Below are positions 53,727-62,166 of a stretch of DNA of 64,000 bases, piece by piece. The DNA lies in the NCBI GenBank assembly GCA_024102815.1, contig JAGFJJ010000078.1, positions 1 through 64,000 of the forward strand, written 5' to 3'. Origin of the DNA: Phycisphaerae bacterium (GTDB lineage Bacteria; Planctomycetota; Phycisphaerae; UBA1845). The notes under the pieces were generated by a model. The model made no database searches and had not been told where the DNA came from. It worked only from the letters and a program-made list of their open reading frames with translations. The position numbers and the translations under genes were made by a program. Numbering within the stretch: position 1 is the first letter of the stretch; every line of letters starts with the position of its first letter.

Positions 53727-53826
53727 ACCTCCTTTCGTTCACCGGCCACCTCCGGACGCGCAACGCCGCGGGCACGCAGTTGCAACTGCTTGCTTCCCGT
53801 CTTGCGGTTGCGCATTCCATGGAGGT
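53727..53826 (-). promoter_or_regulatory. Nested inverted repeat covering the ribosome-binding site (leader class, copy 3)
   Basis: In plus-strand terms, ACCTCC (53727-53732, complement of the Shine-Dalgarno) pairs with GGAGGT (53821-53826); inside, GCGCAAC (53758-53764) pairs with GTTGCGC (53807-53813); in the middle is the perfect palindrome GCAGTTGCAACTGC (53776-53789). On the minus strand this is a leader hairpin that hides the ribosome site of the plasmid operon. Confidence 0.5.
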
Positions 53827-54599
53827 AGCGCACGTTTTTGCTTACCACAATGCACAGCGGATCACTCCTCCCGGAGCAATCTGCTGTACCCAAGGGAAAT
53901 GGCTCAAGAAAACCACGCCGGCGTTAGTCCACGCGTGGACCACGCCAGCCTCACCGTCGGGCGGTGACATGAAACCCGTCAACCCTTTCGTCGTCGCATC
54001 CGATCGCGGCACCACCCGCAATCGCGAACGAGCCGGCCACTGCCTTGCAGCCGCCTCGCCGACACGTCACAGACGCGTCGCTCCTACTTAGGTCACACTC
54101 CCCCACTGCGGCGTTTGAAGCACCCCGTCGATCAAACGAGGCACCGGGCACCACCCCGGTAGCCGCAGTGGTTCCCGGATTAGTGTTGACTATCGCTTTG
54201 ACGGTCACGTCGCTAGAGAGATTCCTCTCAGGTCCGGCGCCGGATACGCGTACTCCCGTACGCGTACCGTTTGCACAACGCGGCACGATCATCGCGCTAC
54301 GTTGCGATTTCAGCAGGCCGAAGCAAGAAGCGCCCGCTTACCCATCGACGCCGACTTTTCGCAGTTCGGCACCGTCTCCGTCAAAGCTTACCGGCAAGCC
54401 CTTGCGGGCCTTTCGTGGTTGAGCTCTTCGCCGCCGCAACTTTCGTTGCAGTCGCCGAACCCGATCATCAGGTCCGGGCGCGCGTGTCGCCACGTCGCGC
54501 ACTCCCCACGCCGGCCGAGGTTGAACGAACCTTGCGGGACTTCCACCCGATTTGCGCGATGCAAGTCGCGCTGTGGTCCGGACCCCCTGGAGGGATTTG
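53827..54599. other. Long stretch without a supported gene
   Basis: Open frames are present on both strands, but they lack ribosome-binding sites and recognisable protein. The sequence is rich in short inverted repeats. It is likely intergenic or a decayed region upstream of the minus-strand plasmid operon. Confidence 0.45.
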
Positions 54600-54715
54600 T
54601 TCCGATTCGTCGGAACGCACCACCTTCAGCCAACACGGCCCTTGACACAACGCATGCCGCGATGCGGCACTGGTCGCTAAGCGATGCCCGAGCTTCGCTC
54701 GGTCCGCTGTGTCAT
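54600..54715. repeat. Cluster of hairpins with a branched structure
   Basis: GTTCCGA-TTCG-TCGGAAC (54600-54617) is a 7-bp hairpin with a TTCG tetraloop. Then TGACACA (54644-54650) pairs with TGTGTCA (54709-54715) and encloses three hairpins: GCCGC-GAT-GCGGC (54657-54669), TCGC-TAA-GCGA (54675-54685) and CCGAGC-TTC-GCTCGG (54689-54703). The loops are only 3 bases, so it is not a tRNA. A structured RNA, an origin of transfer or a single-strand recognition site would fit. Confidence 0.45.
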
Positions 54716-55111
54716 GGGTGTGTCTCCGTCGCCCCGCTTCAAGCGGCAAGGCATCGGATAGAACGTCGGGATTGACGATTCTCTTGGTGAGAGAACGCTT
54801 TACTCCGACGAGCCTCCGTCGATCCGGACAAGCCAGTCTCCTGGCATCCGGCTCTACGGGTCGCACGGCGCGGCGGTTGGTAATCCGCCACCTTTCGGCA
54901 TGCTGGTGAGGCCGCCTACTCCGGTTGCCGGCGTGTCACACGCCAAACTTCGACGATGAGAGCCATCTCACACGGATCGGCGTATCGTACCGACCGGGGC
55001 GGTACAAGACCGAAAAGTTCATGTAGGTTGAACGACGTACGTGGTTGCCCGGACGCGGCGCGTTCGAGCGGGCCGCAAAGAACGGCAACTACGCGTTAGT
55101 TCGGGGCCCGG
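54716..55111. other. Spacer, no gene seen
   Basis: Nothing with a ribosome-binding site or protein character was found between the hairpin cluster and the small peptide gene at 55112. Confidence 0.4.
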
Positions 55112-55231
55112 CTACCGTAATGCTCGGATTCCGATGATGGCGAGCAAGACGTAGAGCGCGTGCATCGGATACTGCCCGGCGTAGACGAACGCCAACGCGC
55201 CGATCAGGAGGAATAGAGGTGTTGCCTGCAT
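55112..55231 (-). CDS. 39-residue hydrophobic peptide, related to the one at 13662
   Basis: The peptide starts MQATPLFLLIGALAFVY and ends IGIRALR. It aligns end to end with the peptide at 13662-13781 (15 of 39 identical, no gaps). Most of it is hydrophobic, with a Pro in the middle, as for two short membrane helices. A GTGGGG precedes the ATG. The two flank the defence region, 41 kb apart, on the same strand. Function unknown. Confidence 0.5.
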   Translation of the reverse strand: MQATPLFLLIGALAFVYAGQYPMHALYVLLAIIGIRALR

Positions 55232-55425
55232 GCGCCCCACGTTTGCACGACCCGCCGACCTGCGCAATCGGTTTCCTTCAGGCGTGGGGTGGCTAGCAAG
55301 CAAAGGCATCGCCGTCAGGCACTGTTTGGGCAGCTTGGTCCAGACCGTTCCAAACCGGTTGACGCGCAGTACCTTCGGTGGTACCTGAAAATCGACCTTA
55401 GTCCTGAAGAATCCGGAATTTCCGT

Positions 55426-56706
55426 ATGACCGAGCCGACAATCCTTTGTCCAAACTGCAAGACCGAGATCAAGCTGACGGAATCGCTCGCGGCTCCGCTG
55501 CTTGAATCCACGCGCCGGGATTATGAGCAACGCCTTACCCAAAAGGAATCCGAGGTCAGCAAGCGGGAAACTGCCGTCAGGAAGCAGCAAGCGGCGATCG
55601 CGAAGGCCCAGGAATCCATCGACGAGCAGGTTGCCGCGCAGCTGAAAGTTGAGCGGGCCGGCATCAGCGCAGCCGAGGCCAAGAAAGCCCGCGAGGCGTT
55701 GGCCGACGAAATCGAAATGGCCCGCCAGGATAAGGCGGCGACCGAGGCCCTTCTCAAAGACCGGGACACAAAACTCGCCGAGGCCCGCAAGAACGAACTG
55801 GAACTTCGGCAGGATCGTCAACGCCTCCAGGAGGAAAAGGAGCAGTTCGAGCTTGAGATGCAGCGGGCCGTTGACGCCGAGCGCTCAAAGATTCGCGAGT
55901 CCGCGCAGAAGGACGCCGACGAGCAAGCCCGCCTCAAGCTGGCCGAAAAGGACAAGACCATCACCGACTTGCAGACCAAACTCCAGGACGCCCTTCGCAA
56001 GGCCGAGCAGGGGTCACAGCAGCTTCAGGGCGAAATTCAGGAACTCGAACTGGAAGCCGTCCTCCGCGAGAACTTCCCGCGCGACTCGATCGAGCCGGTT
56101 CCGAAAGGCGAATACGGCGGCGACGTGCTCCACCGAGTTCTCGGACCGTCCGGCCAGCCTTGCGGATCGATCCTATGGGAATCGAAACGGACAAGAAACT
56201 GGAGCGACGGTTGGCTTGCCAAGCTGCGCGAGGACATGCGCGCCGCCGGCGCCGAGATCGCCGTCGTCGTGTCGCAGGCCCTTCCCAAGGACACCGACAC
56301 GTTCAATCTGATTGACGGCGTGTGGGTCACGTCGTTCAAATGCGCCGTTCCGCTCGGCGTGGCACTGCGTCACACGCTGATCGGCATCGCCGCAACGAGG
56401 ACGGCTGGTGAAGGGCAGCAGACCAAAATGGAGATGGTATACCAGTACCTCACCGGCCCACGGTTCCGCCACCGAGTGCAGGCCATCGTCGAGAAGTTCA
56501 CCGACATGCAGGAGGATCTTGAGAGGGAGCGCAAGACGATGACGCGGCTCTGGGCCAAGCGAGAGGAGCAGATTCGCGGCGTCATCGAGTCCACTGCCGG
56601 CATGTACGGCGACCTCCAGGGTATCGCCGGGAAAACGATGCAGGAAATCGAAGGGCTGGAAGTGATGCTACTTCCGCAAGAAACGGATATCGACGGCCCT
56701 AAGTGA
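55426..56706 (+). CDS. DUF2130 coiled-coil protein upstream of Gabija system 2
   Basis: The 426-residue protein starts CPNCKTEIKLTESLAAPLL, with a Cys-x-x-Cys that may bind zinc, then has a long Ala/Lys/Glu-rich coiled coil (about residues 30-215), and then the conserved DUF2130 part: LREDMRAAGAEIAVVVSQAL, FNLIDGVWVTSFKCAVPLGV and ALRHTLIGI. LWESKRTRNWSDGWL is a core motif that resembles a nuclease strand (Glu-Ser-Lys). The family has no established function. The gene ends 9 bases before gajA, so it appears to belong to that operon. Confidence 0.8.
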   Translation: MTEPTILCPNCKTEIKLTESLAAPLLESTRRDYEQRLTQKESEVSKRETAVRKQQAAIAKAQESIDEQVAAQLKVERAGISAAEAKKAREALADEIEMARQDKAATEALLKDRDTKLAEARKNELELRQDRQRLQEEKEQFELEMQRAVDAERSKIRESAQKDADEQARLKLAEKDKTITDLQTKLQDALRKAEQGSQQLQGEIQELELEAVLRENFPRDSIEPVPKGEYGGDVLHRVLGPSGQPCGSILWESKRTRNWSDGWLAKLREDMRAAGAEIAVVVSQALPKDTDTFNLIDGVWVTSFKCAVPLGVALRHTLIGIAATRTAGEGQQTKMEMVYQYLTGPRFRHRVQAIVEKFTDMQEDLERERKTMTRLWAKREEQIRGVIESTAGMYGDLQGIAGKTMQEIEGLEVMLLPQETDIDGPK

Positions 56707-56715
56707 GCACGCACC

Positions 56716-58455
56716 ATGCACATAAGCCGAGTTGTTGTACGGAATTTCCGGAATCTCGCCACAATTGACGTTTCGCTGCGCAAGGGCGTTACCTGCATCA
56801 TCGGCGAGAACAACATTGGAAAAACGAATCTACTGCACGCACTCCGGTTGGTATTGGATGGTGACTTGCCTGGCTACGCGCGGCAGTTGACACTAGCGGA
56901 TGTGAACGAACCCGCCGCGGCCGAACATCCGTTTCACGTCGTAGTCGCAGTTGAGTTTAGCGACTTTGAAGATGATGTTGATGCGTCGGCGTTCGCAGCT
57001 TTTTTTAAGATACGGGAGAATTTGGCACGTCTCACGTACCGCTTTCGTCCGAATCCGACCGCCCGGGATGCACTTGAAGCTGAGGAGCGTGAGGCCGAAG
57101 ACCTTACTATTGATGACTATCGCTGGGAGATCACAGGAGGCGGGAATGAGGACCCGTCAAACATCGATTGGCATGAGGACTTTGGCCGCACCATCCGTAT
57201 CTCGGACTTGAACGACTACTTGGTAGTCTTCCTGCACGCGCTACGCGATGTCGTCGCCGATCTCAGGTCCTCTCGGCAGTCGCCACTTCGCCGAATCATT
57301 CGCTCGCTCAAGTTGCCGCGCGACGAACAGGCGCGTCTTGTCGAAGTCCTCTCGGACGCAAACACGGAGATTGCATCGACCGACACCATCAAGCGCATCG
57401 GCGAATTGCTTGACGAGCGTCTCTCAGCCACCGCCGGCGAGGCATTCAAGCTGTCGGTCGCCCTCGGTATGGGCAGTCCCACGTTTTCCGCCATCGAACG
57501 AGCACTTACACTATTGCTGTCGAGCGACAGCCACTCTCGATTCGAACCGGGGCAGAACGGGCTGGGGCTGAACAACGTTCTCTATGTCGCGCTCCTACTC
57601 CAATACTTCGAGAGCCGACTTGAGGCTGACGAATGCGCCGGCGCAGTGATTCTATTTGAAGAGCCGGAATCGCACCTTCACCCCCAGCTTCAGCGAGTCC
57701 TGTTGGAGACCCTTAAGGCGCATTCCGTCCAGGTAATCGTTACCACCCACAGCACGCACGTTACTGCTGCCACTGACATCGACGACTATGTAGTCCTTTC
57801 GCTAGGCCCGCATGGTGTTGTCAACGCCCACGTACCGCGCTTGGCCAATCACTTGAGCCGTGCAGATCGCGCCGACCTCAACCGATATCTGGACGCCACC
57901 AAATCGACGCTGCTCTTCGCCCGGCGAGTGATCTTGGTGGAGGGGCCAGCGGAGCTTTTCCTCGTCCCGACCATTGCGAAGCACGTATGCGGCATTGATC
58001 TCGATCGGCACGGTGTCGCAGTCGTGCCGATATTCGGGACCTACTTCGCCCCGTTCGCTAAGTTATTCGGCCCCGATGGCGTTCGTAAGCGCTGCGCGAT
58101 CGTTACCGATCGCGATGATGACCCGGCAGAGGAGGGGGAGGCCCCTCGGAATCTGGGGAAATACGAGAACGAGTTCGTGAAGGTTTTCGCATGTGACACG
58201 ACTCTCGAAAGAGAATTGGCAATCGCAGGAATATCTGAGCCGCTGCGCCTCACCGCGGCGGAGTTGCGTACCCGAAGGCTTAGGCAAGCTCTGGACACAG
58301 ACCCAGTCGACTTTAACGCTCTCGGAAAGCGTATCCTGAAAGCGGCGGAGTTGAGATCCAAGGGACGGTTCGCCCAAGTGCTGTCTAAGCACATGCAAGC
58401 GGCAACCGATGCGCCGGAGTACCTGAAAGACGCCATCGCTTGGGTGACGGAATGA
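56716..58455 (+). CDS. gajA: GajA 2: OLD-family nuclease of Gabija system 2
   Basis: The 579-residue protein has the GajA layout. The ATPase domain has Walker A IIGENNIGKTNLLHALRLVL (about residues 30-49), Walker B VILFEEPESHLHPQLQ (about 312-327) and the switch His in VIVTTHSTHVTAAT. The TOPRIM domain has VILVEGPAELFLVPTIA and AIVTDRDDDPAEE, with the Glu and Asp residues of the active site. It is only distantly similar to the GajA at 32015. The stop overlaps gajB by 16 bases. Confidence 0.88.
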   Translation: MHISRVVVRNFRNLATIDVSLRKGVTCIIGENNIGKTNLLHALRLVLDGDLPGYARQLTLADVNEPAAAEHPFHVVVAVEFSDFEDDVDASAFAAFFKIRENLARLTYRFRPNPTARDALEAEEREAEDLTIDDYRWEITGGGNEDPSNIDWHEDFGRTIRISDLNDYLVVFLHALRDVVADLRSSRQSPLRRIIRSLKLPRDEQARLVEVLSDANTEIASTDTIKRIGELLDERLSATAGEAFKLSVALGMGSPTFSAIERALTLLLSSDSHSRFEPGQNGLGLNNVLYVALLLQYFESRLEADECAGAVILFEEPESHLHPQLQRVLLETLKAHSVQVIVTTHSTHVTAATDIDDYVVLSLGPHGVVNAHVPRLANHLSRADRADLNRYLDATKSTLLFARRVILVEGPAELFLVPTIAKHVCGIDLDRHGVAVVPIFGTYFAPFAKLFGPDGVRKRCAIVTDRDDDPAEEGEAPRNLGKYENEFVKVFACDTTLERELAIAGISEPLRLTAAELRTRRLRQALDTDPVDFNALGKRILKAAELRSKGRFAQVLSKHMQAATDAPEYLKDAIAWVTE

Positions 58456-60200
58456 AGCTGACTGACGCGCAGCGCGCAGCCGTTGATGAAGAATCTCGAC
58501 ACGTCTTGGTTGTAGCTTGTCCGGGGAGTGGTAAAACGCGAACCATTGTAGCCCGCCTCCTGCGTGCGATCGAACACGTCCGCTGTACCCCTCGCCGCGT
58601 AGCGTGCATCACCTATACCAACGCTGCTGCCCACGAGATCGAGGCCAGACTCAAAAAGCTGATCAGTGCCGACGATGCCGACTACTGCGATGTCGGCACC
58701 ATTCATTCGTTTTGCCTGCAAGCAGTGCTCCGGCATCACCACCGCCTGCTCGGCGGATACCAGTCCGGACTGGCGGTCGCGGCACCCGAGTCCCCCGAGT
58801 TTGCCGAAGCCGCGCAGCAGGCTCTCGCGGATACGATGCGCGGGCATGGCAACACTCAGGAGTTTGAGCGCGTTCGCCGCGATGCCGCAGGAGAGCCGCT
58901 GATCCCGACAGACGTGGGACTAACAGACGAATGTGTACGTCGCTTCTGGGAACTGCTGGCCGAGTGGCAATTCGTCGATTTTCCGAGCATTACCTACCTG
59001 ACCTTTCGGCTGTTTGAACTGCATTCACACCTAGCCAAAAGCGTGTCCTCCCGCTACCGAGAAATCCTTATCGATGAAATGCAGGACACAGACGCGCTGC
59101 AAGTGCAGGTGCTGCGCCGCCTTGCCGACGTTCGTCGGAGCCGCTTCTTTCTGGTCGGCGATCACTTTCAGTCCATCCAGGGATTTGCCGGGGCCCAGCC
59201 CGAGCGCATGTTCGAGCTTGCCGCGCACCTGGACGCTCGTACCGACTTCCCGCTCCATGAAAACTGGCGCAGCAGTTCAAGTATCGTTGCACTCGGTGAA
59301 GCCCTTTGCCCGCGCGACCCAACAATGGTCGCCGTAGGCCCGGATGCAGATTACCACAGTCGGCCTCGCATCATGACTGCTGCTTCTGGTGTCGACGCCG
59401 TCGTTGGTGGGTTCATCCCGCTCCTAGCCCGCGAGGGTATTGCGGTGACGGATGCAGCCGTGCTTGCACCCGCATGGTATATGTTGTTTCCCATCGCCCG
59501 CGAACTCCGCCGTTTAGGGGTGCCTGTCTCCGGACCGGGCGCGCGCCCTTACCGGCGAGCGCGGCTCTTCACCGGTTTGATTGAGTACCTGTGTGCCTAT
59601 ATTGACACACCCGCACCGCAACTTTTGCACCGTGTTCAGGTTCAGCTATTCCACACGGTTCAGCAAACGGAAGGTCTAACCCGCTTTGACATTTGGGATC
59701 GCCTGGGCAGACTCTCCGTCATGCGTCTAGTCATTTGCGGTCGTGAATTGCGAAGCCGTAACGCCTCGGCAATTGCGTGGCTGGCGGCGGCGGCACCCGC
59801 CTTCACAGGGATCCTTCGGGAGCACGGCCTCATTAAGGAGGCGGGGGCAACCGCCATCGAGACATCGGCTTCTGAGATCATCGCGGACATCCGCCGCAAC
59901 CGCGATTTCGACGCCGACGACTTGACCGTGGACGATATCGGCGATTTTGCCCATCCTGATGGGAGTTTGCGCCTGCTCACTCTCCATTCCGCCAAAGGAC
60001 GTGAATTCGAAGCAGTGTGCATTATCGAGCTTCAGGACAGTCAGTTTCCCCATCCGCGCGGAGATATTGAAGAATCACGTCGCGTTCTTTACGTCGGAAT
60101 TACACGCCCGCGTAAGGTGCTACTTCTGTGCCATCGGCGCGGCATAACGTTCACTCGGTATCTTTCAGAATCGCGCGTAGTTGCAGCTCTGAACGAATGA
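58440..60200 (+). CDS. gajB: GajB 2: UvrD-like helicase of Gabija system 2
   Basis: The 586-residue superfamily 1 helicase has all the motifs: Walker A VVACPGSGKTRTIVARLL near the N-terminus, VACITYTNAAAHEIEARL (Ia), ILIDEMQDTDALQ (II), LVGDHFQSIQGFAGAQ (III), LHENWRSSSS (IV), LTLHSAKGREFEAV (V) and VLYVGITRPRKVLLL (VI). It overlaps gajA by 16 bases. It is much longer than GajB 1 and near the usual size. Together with GajA it should form a DNA-cutting Gabija complex. Confidence 0.88.
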   Translation: MGDGMKLTDAQRAAVDEESRHVLVVACPGSGKTRTIVARLLRAIEHVRCTPRRVACITYTNAAAHEIEARLKKLISADDADYCDVGTIHSFCLQAVLRHHHRLLGGYQSGLAVAAPESPEFAEAAQQALADTMRGHGNTQEFERVRRDAAGEPLIPTDVGLTDECVRRFWELLAEWQFVDFPSITYLTFRLFELHSHLAKSVSSRYREILIDEMQDTDALQVQVLRRLADVRRSRFFLVGDHFQSIQGFAGAQPERMFELAAHLDARTDFPLHENWRSSSSIVALGEALCPRDPTMVAVGPDADYHSRPRIMTAASGVDAVVGGFIPLLAREGIAVTDAAVLAPAWYMLFPIARELRRLGVPVSGPGARPYRRARLFTGLIEYLCAYIDTPAPQLLHRVQVQLFHTVQQTEGLTRFDIWDRLGRLSVMRLVICGRELRSRNASAIAWLAAAAPAFTGILREHGLIKEAGATAIETSASEIIADIRRNRDFDADDLTVDDIGDFAHPDGSLRLLTLHSAKGREFEAVCIIELQDSQFPHPRGDIEESRRVLYVGITRPRKVLLLCHRRGITFTRYLSESRVVAALNE

Positions 60201-60305
60201 GTGTTGCGCGCATGGCCTACTCACGTCCCGGCTTCTCCGCTGTCTGTTCGCTCTCCGGGCAGTGAATCCCGTTGTTTTGCCACCGGCGACATCGCCGTCG
60301 CGCTT

Positions 60306-60408
60306 CCGTCCTTCGGCCGGACGGGTGGCCGGGCAACGCCCGCGCCCTCGCCGGTCGGCGAGTCGGCGACAAGTCGCCTGCACGGGCCTTGCAATCTCCG
60401 GCCACCCG
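60306..60408 (+). promoter_or_regulatory. Branched inverted repeats upstream of ardC
   Basis: CGGGTGGCCGG (60322-60332) pairs with CCGGCCACCCG (60398-60408), a perfect 11-bp stem. It encloses CTCGCC-GGTC-GGCGAG (60347-60362) and GGCGAC/GTCGCC (60365-60370/60373-60378). Just before it, CCGTCC (60306-60311) pairs with GGACGG (60319-60324). The result is a cruciform-like element directly upstream of the leader hairpin at 60430. Confidence 0.5.
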
Positions 60409-60429
60409 ACGCGCCGCCGGCTCGTCGCC

Positions 60430-60508
60430 TTGGTTCCTCCGAAAGGGTTTTTCGTTCGCCAACCGGCGGGCGAACGAACGAAAAACCCTTTCTTGAAGGA
60501 GGAACCAA
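60430..60508 (+). promoter_or_regulatory. Long hairpin covering the ribosome-binding site of ardC (leader class, copy 4)
   Basis: TTGGTTCCTCC (60430-60440) pairs perfectly with GGAGGAACCAA (60498-60508), which holds the Shine-Dalgarno GGAGG (60498-60502). Directly inside, GAAAGGGTTTTTCGTT (60441-60456) pairs with 60477-60492. The total is 27 base pairs ending 3 bases before the ATG. This is the clearest member of the leader class. Confidence 0.65.
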
Positions 60509-60510
60509 AG

Positions 60511-61377
60511 ATGGCACAACAAATCGAATCCACGAACCGAGCAGCGGAGAAACGGCGTCAGGCGAAGAGCCTCATCGACGGAGCGTTGAACGACCTTGCA
60601 GGCGCCCTCGAACAGGGCAAGAGTCAAACACTCGTCGCCTACCTCGCAACGATAGCCAGATTCCACCGCTACAGCTTCGGAAACATCATGCTCATCGCAT
60701 CCCAACGACCGGACGCGACCCATGTGGCCGGCTACCGCAAATGGCAGCAACTCGGGCGACAGGTAAAGCACGGCGAAAAAGGCATCCTGATCTTCGCGCC
60801 GATGTTCCTCAAGAACCGTGCCGACGAGTCACCACCGGAGACTTCCACCCCTGACGAGCCCGACAAACTTCTCCGCTTTCGTGTCGTCCACGTCTTCGAT
60901 GTGTCGCAGACCGAAGGCGAAGCGCTCCCCGAGCATGCCACCGTCAACGGCGACCCAGCCGGATTCACCGATAAACTGAAGAGATTCGCCGCCGATTCCG
61001 GTATCGTCGTCGAGTATTCCGCCCACATCGGTTCCGCACACGGCTATTCCTGTGGTGGTGGGATCGTCCTGCGCGACGACCTATCACCGGCCGAGACGTT
61101 CTCTACGTTGGCACATGAACTGGCCCACGAGTTCCTGCACCACGGCGAAGGCGCCGTTCGCGGCTCGAAAACGGTTCGCGAAACCGAAGCCGAAGCGGTA
61201 GCGTTTGTCGTGTCCCATGCCATCGGCCTGGACACCAACACCGCGTCATCCGATTACATCCAGCTCTACGCGGGTGACAAGGACACGCTGTCCCAGTCCC
61301 TCGACCGCATCCAGAAAACGGCCTCGAAAATCCTCGCCGCGATCTCCGACGACGAAGACGCCACGGCCGACGTGTAG
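60511..61377 (+). CDS. ardC: ArdC-like antirestriction protein
   Basis: The 288-residue protein has the ArdC N-terminal single-stranded-DNA-binding domain (YSFGNIMLIASQRPDATHVA, GYRKWQQLGRQVKHGEKGI) and a C-terminal zinc metalloprotease-like domain with HELAHEFLHH, and Glu residues in RETEAEAVAFVVSHAIGL. ArdC proteins are made early during plasmid transfer and protect the incoming DNA from restriction. The start at 60511 is fixed by GGAGG and the family N-terminus. The leader hairpin covers the ribosome site. Confidence 0.88.
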   Translation: MAQQIESTNRAAEKRRQAKSLIDGALNDLAGALEQGKSQTLVAYLATIARFHRYSFGNIMLIASQRPDATHVAGYRKWQQLGRQVKHGEKGILIFAPMFLKNRADESPPETSTPDEPDKLLRFRVVHVFDVSQTEGEALPEHATVNGDPAGFTDKLKRFAADSGIVVEYSAHIGSAHGYSCGGGIVLRDDLSPAETFSTLAHELAHEFLHHGEGAVRGSKTVRETEAEAVAFVVSHAIGLDTNTASSDYIQLYAGDKDTLSQSLDRIQKTASKILAAISDDEDATADV

Positions 61378-61389
61378 ACCGTTCCACCG

Positions 61390-61409
61390 ACGACGGCTCA
61401 CGCCGTCGT
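61390..61409. terminator. Hairpin after ardC, probable terminator
   Basis: ACGACGGC (61390-61397) pairs with GCCGTCGT (61402-61409) around a 4-base loop, 12 bases after the ardC stop. Only two Ts follow, so strength is uncertain. Confidence 0.5.
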
Positions 61410-61801
61410 TAGTCTCATCGCGGGCGCATTGTCTCCTGGCTTCCTTCTCCTGTTACGCTTCCACGGGCACCCGGCCGCCCTGCACACCGGACTATTCGGC
61501 ATTTCGCTGTTCGATGTCGTGTCCCCGCATACCGCTCGCTCCCGGCGCCAGTCCGTACCGGGTCCTGCTCGAAGTTCCCTCGTGCCGCAGTACGAGGCAC
61601 GGAAACGTCTTCCACGTGCCTTTCTCACCTCCAATCGGCCCGCGGTATGCCCGATTCGCATGCTTCGCAGTTTGTACGGCCATGCACGCCCCGTCCGGCG
61701 AATTGAGTTGTGCCGCCGGCAACGCTCACGCCACGGACAAGCCCGTGTCATTCGCTCTGCACTCCGGCGGCAAGGCTCAATTTGATTCGCCGTGACGAGG
61801 C
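61410..61801. other. Long leader of the small conserved gene, with paired inverted repeats
   Basis: No gene is supported. CGTGCC...GGCACG (around 61580-61600) is a hairpin. TGCCGCCGG (61711-61719) pairs with CCGGCGGCA (61764-61772) and encloses CACGG/CCGTG (61732-61736/61743-61747). The layout is that of the region before ardC, with no sequence similarity that I can see. Confidence 0.4.
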
Positions 61802-61883
61802 TTTGTTTCTCCGTTTCGGTTTCACGTTCACCAGAGCAAGCTTTGGCAAATGAACGTGAAACCTCAACAAAAGGAGAAACAAA
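61802..61883 (+). promoter_or_regulatory. Long hairpin covering the ribosome-binding site (leader class, copy 5)
   Basis: TTTGTTTCTCC (61802-61812) pairs perfectly with GGAGAAACAAA (61873-61883), which contains the Shine-Dalgarno AAGGAG (61871-61876) in part. Inside, GGTTTCACGTTCA (61818-61830) pairs perfectly with TGAACGTGAAACC (61851-61863). The 24 base pairs end 1 base before the ATG. Confidence 0.6.
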
Positions 61884-61884
61884 C

Positions 61885-62115
61885 ATGGCCAACAACAAAC
61901 CCGTACACGAAGCGCGAATCGGCAAAATCCGAGCAGCCGTTTGGGAAAACAAGGGCGAGAAAGGCGCGTGGTACAACGTCACCCTCACCCGCTCCTACCT
62001 CGATGGCAAGGAGTGGAAAGACACTTCGAGTTTCCGCCCCGACGACCTGCTGGCCGTCGCCAAGCTCGCGGACCTGGCCCACACGTGGTGCCTCGAACAA
62101 CGAAACGCTGAATAG
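61885..62115 (+). CDS. Small conserved plasmid protein, paralogue of the gene at 26490
   Basis: The 76-residue protein begins MANNKPVHEARIGKIRAAVW and ends with SFRPDDLLAVAKLADLAHTW, close to the protein at 26490-26744 throughout. The pattern of strand, strand, strand, helix suggests a small nucleic-acid-binding or protein-binding domain; no function is known to me. It lies between ardC and a DUF2958 gene on the same strand. Confidence 0.75.
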   Translation: MANNKPVHEARIGKIRAAVWENKGEKGAWYNVTLTRSYLDGKEWKDTSSFRPDDLLAVAKLADLAHTWCLEQRNAE

Positions 62116-62121
62116 TCCGCC

Positions 62122-62145
62122 GGCCGCCGGGTTCGCCCGGCGGCC
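62122..62145. terminator. UUCG-tetraloop hairpin, probable terminator
   Basis: GGCCGCCGGG (62122-62131) pairs perfectly with CCCGGCGGCC (62136-62145) around TTCG, a very stable tetraloop. It lies 7 bases after the small gene and 21 bases before the DUF2958 gene. Two Ts follow after CC. It would separate the two genes. Confidence 0.5.
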
Positions 62146-62166
62146 CCTTAACCAGGAGGAGAAACC

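Noticed and set aside
54644-54715. Cloverleaf-like fold that might be a tRNA
   Set aside because: Arms have 3-base loops, there is no T-loop sequence, no anticodon loop of 7 bases and no CCA context.
53827-54900. Several open frames of 80-150 codons on both strands
   Set aside because: They have no ribosome-binding sites, are rich in Arg, Ser and Pro as expected for chance frames in GC-rich DNA, and resemble no family.
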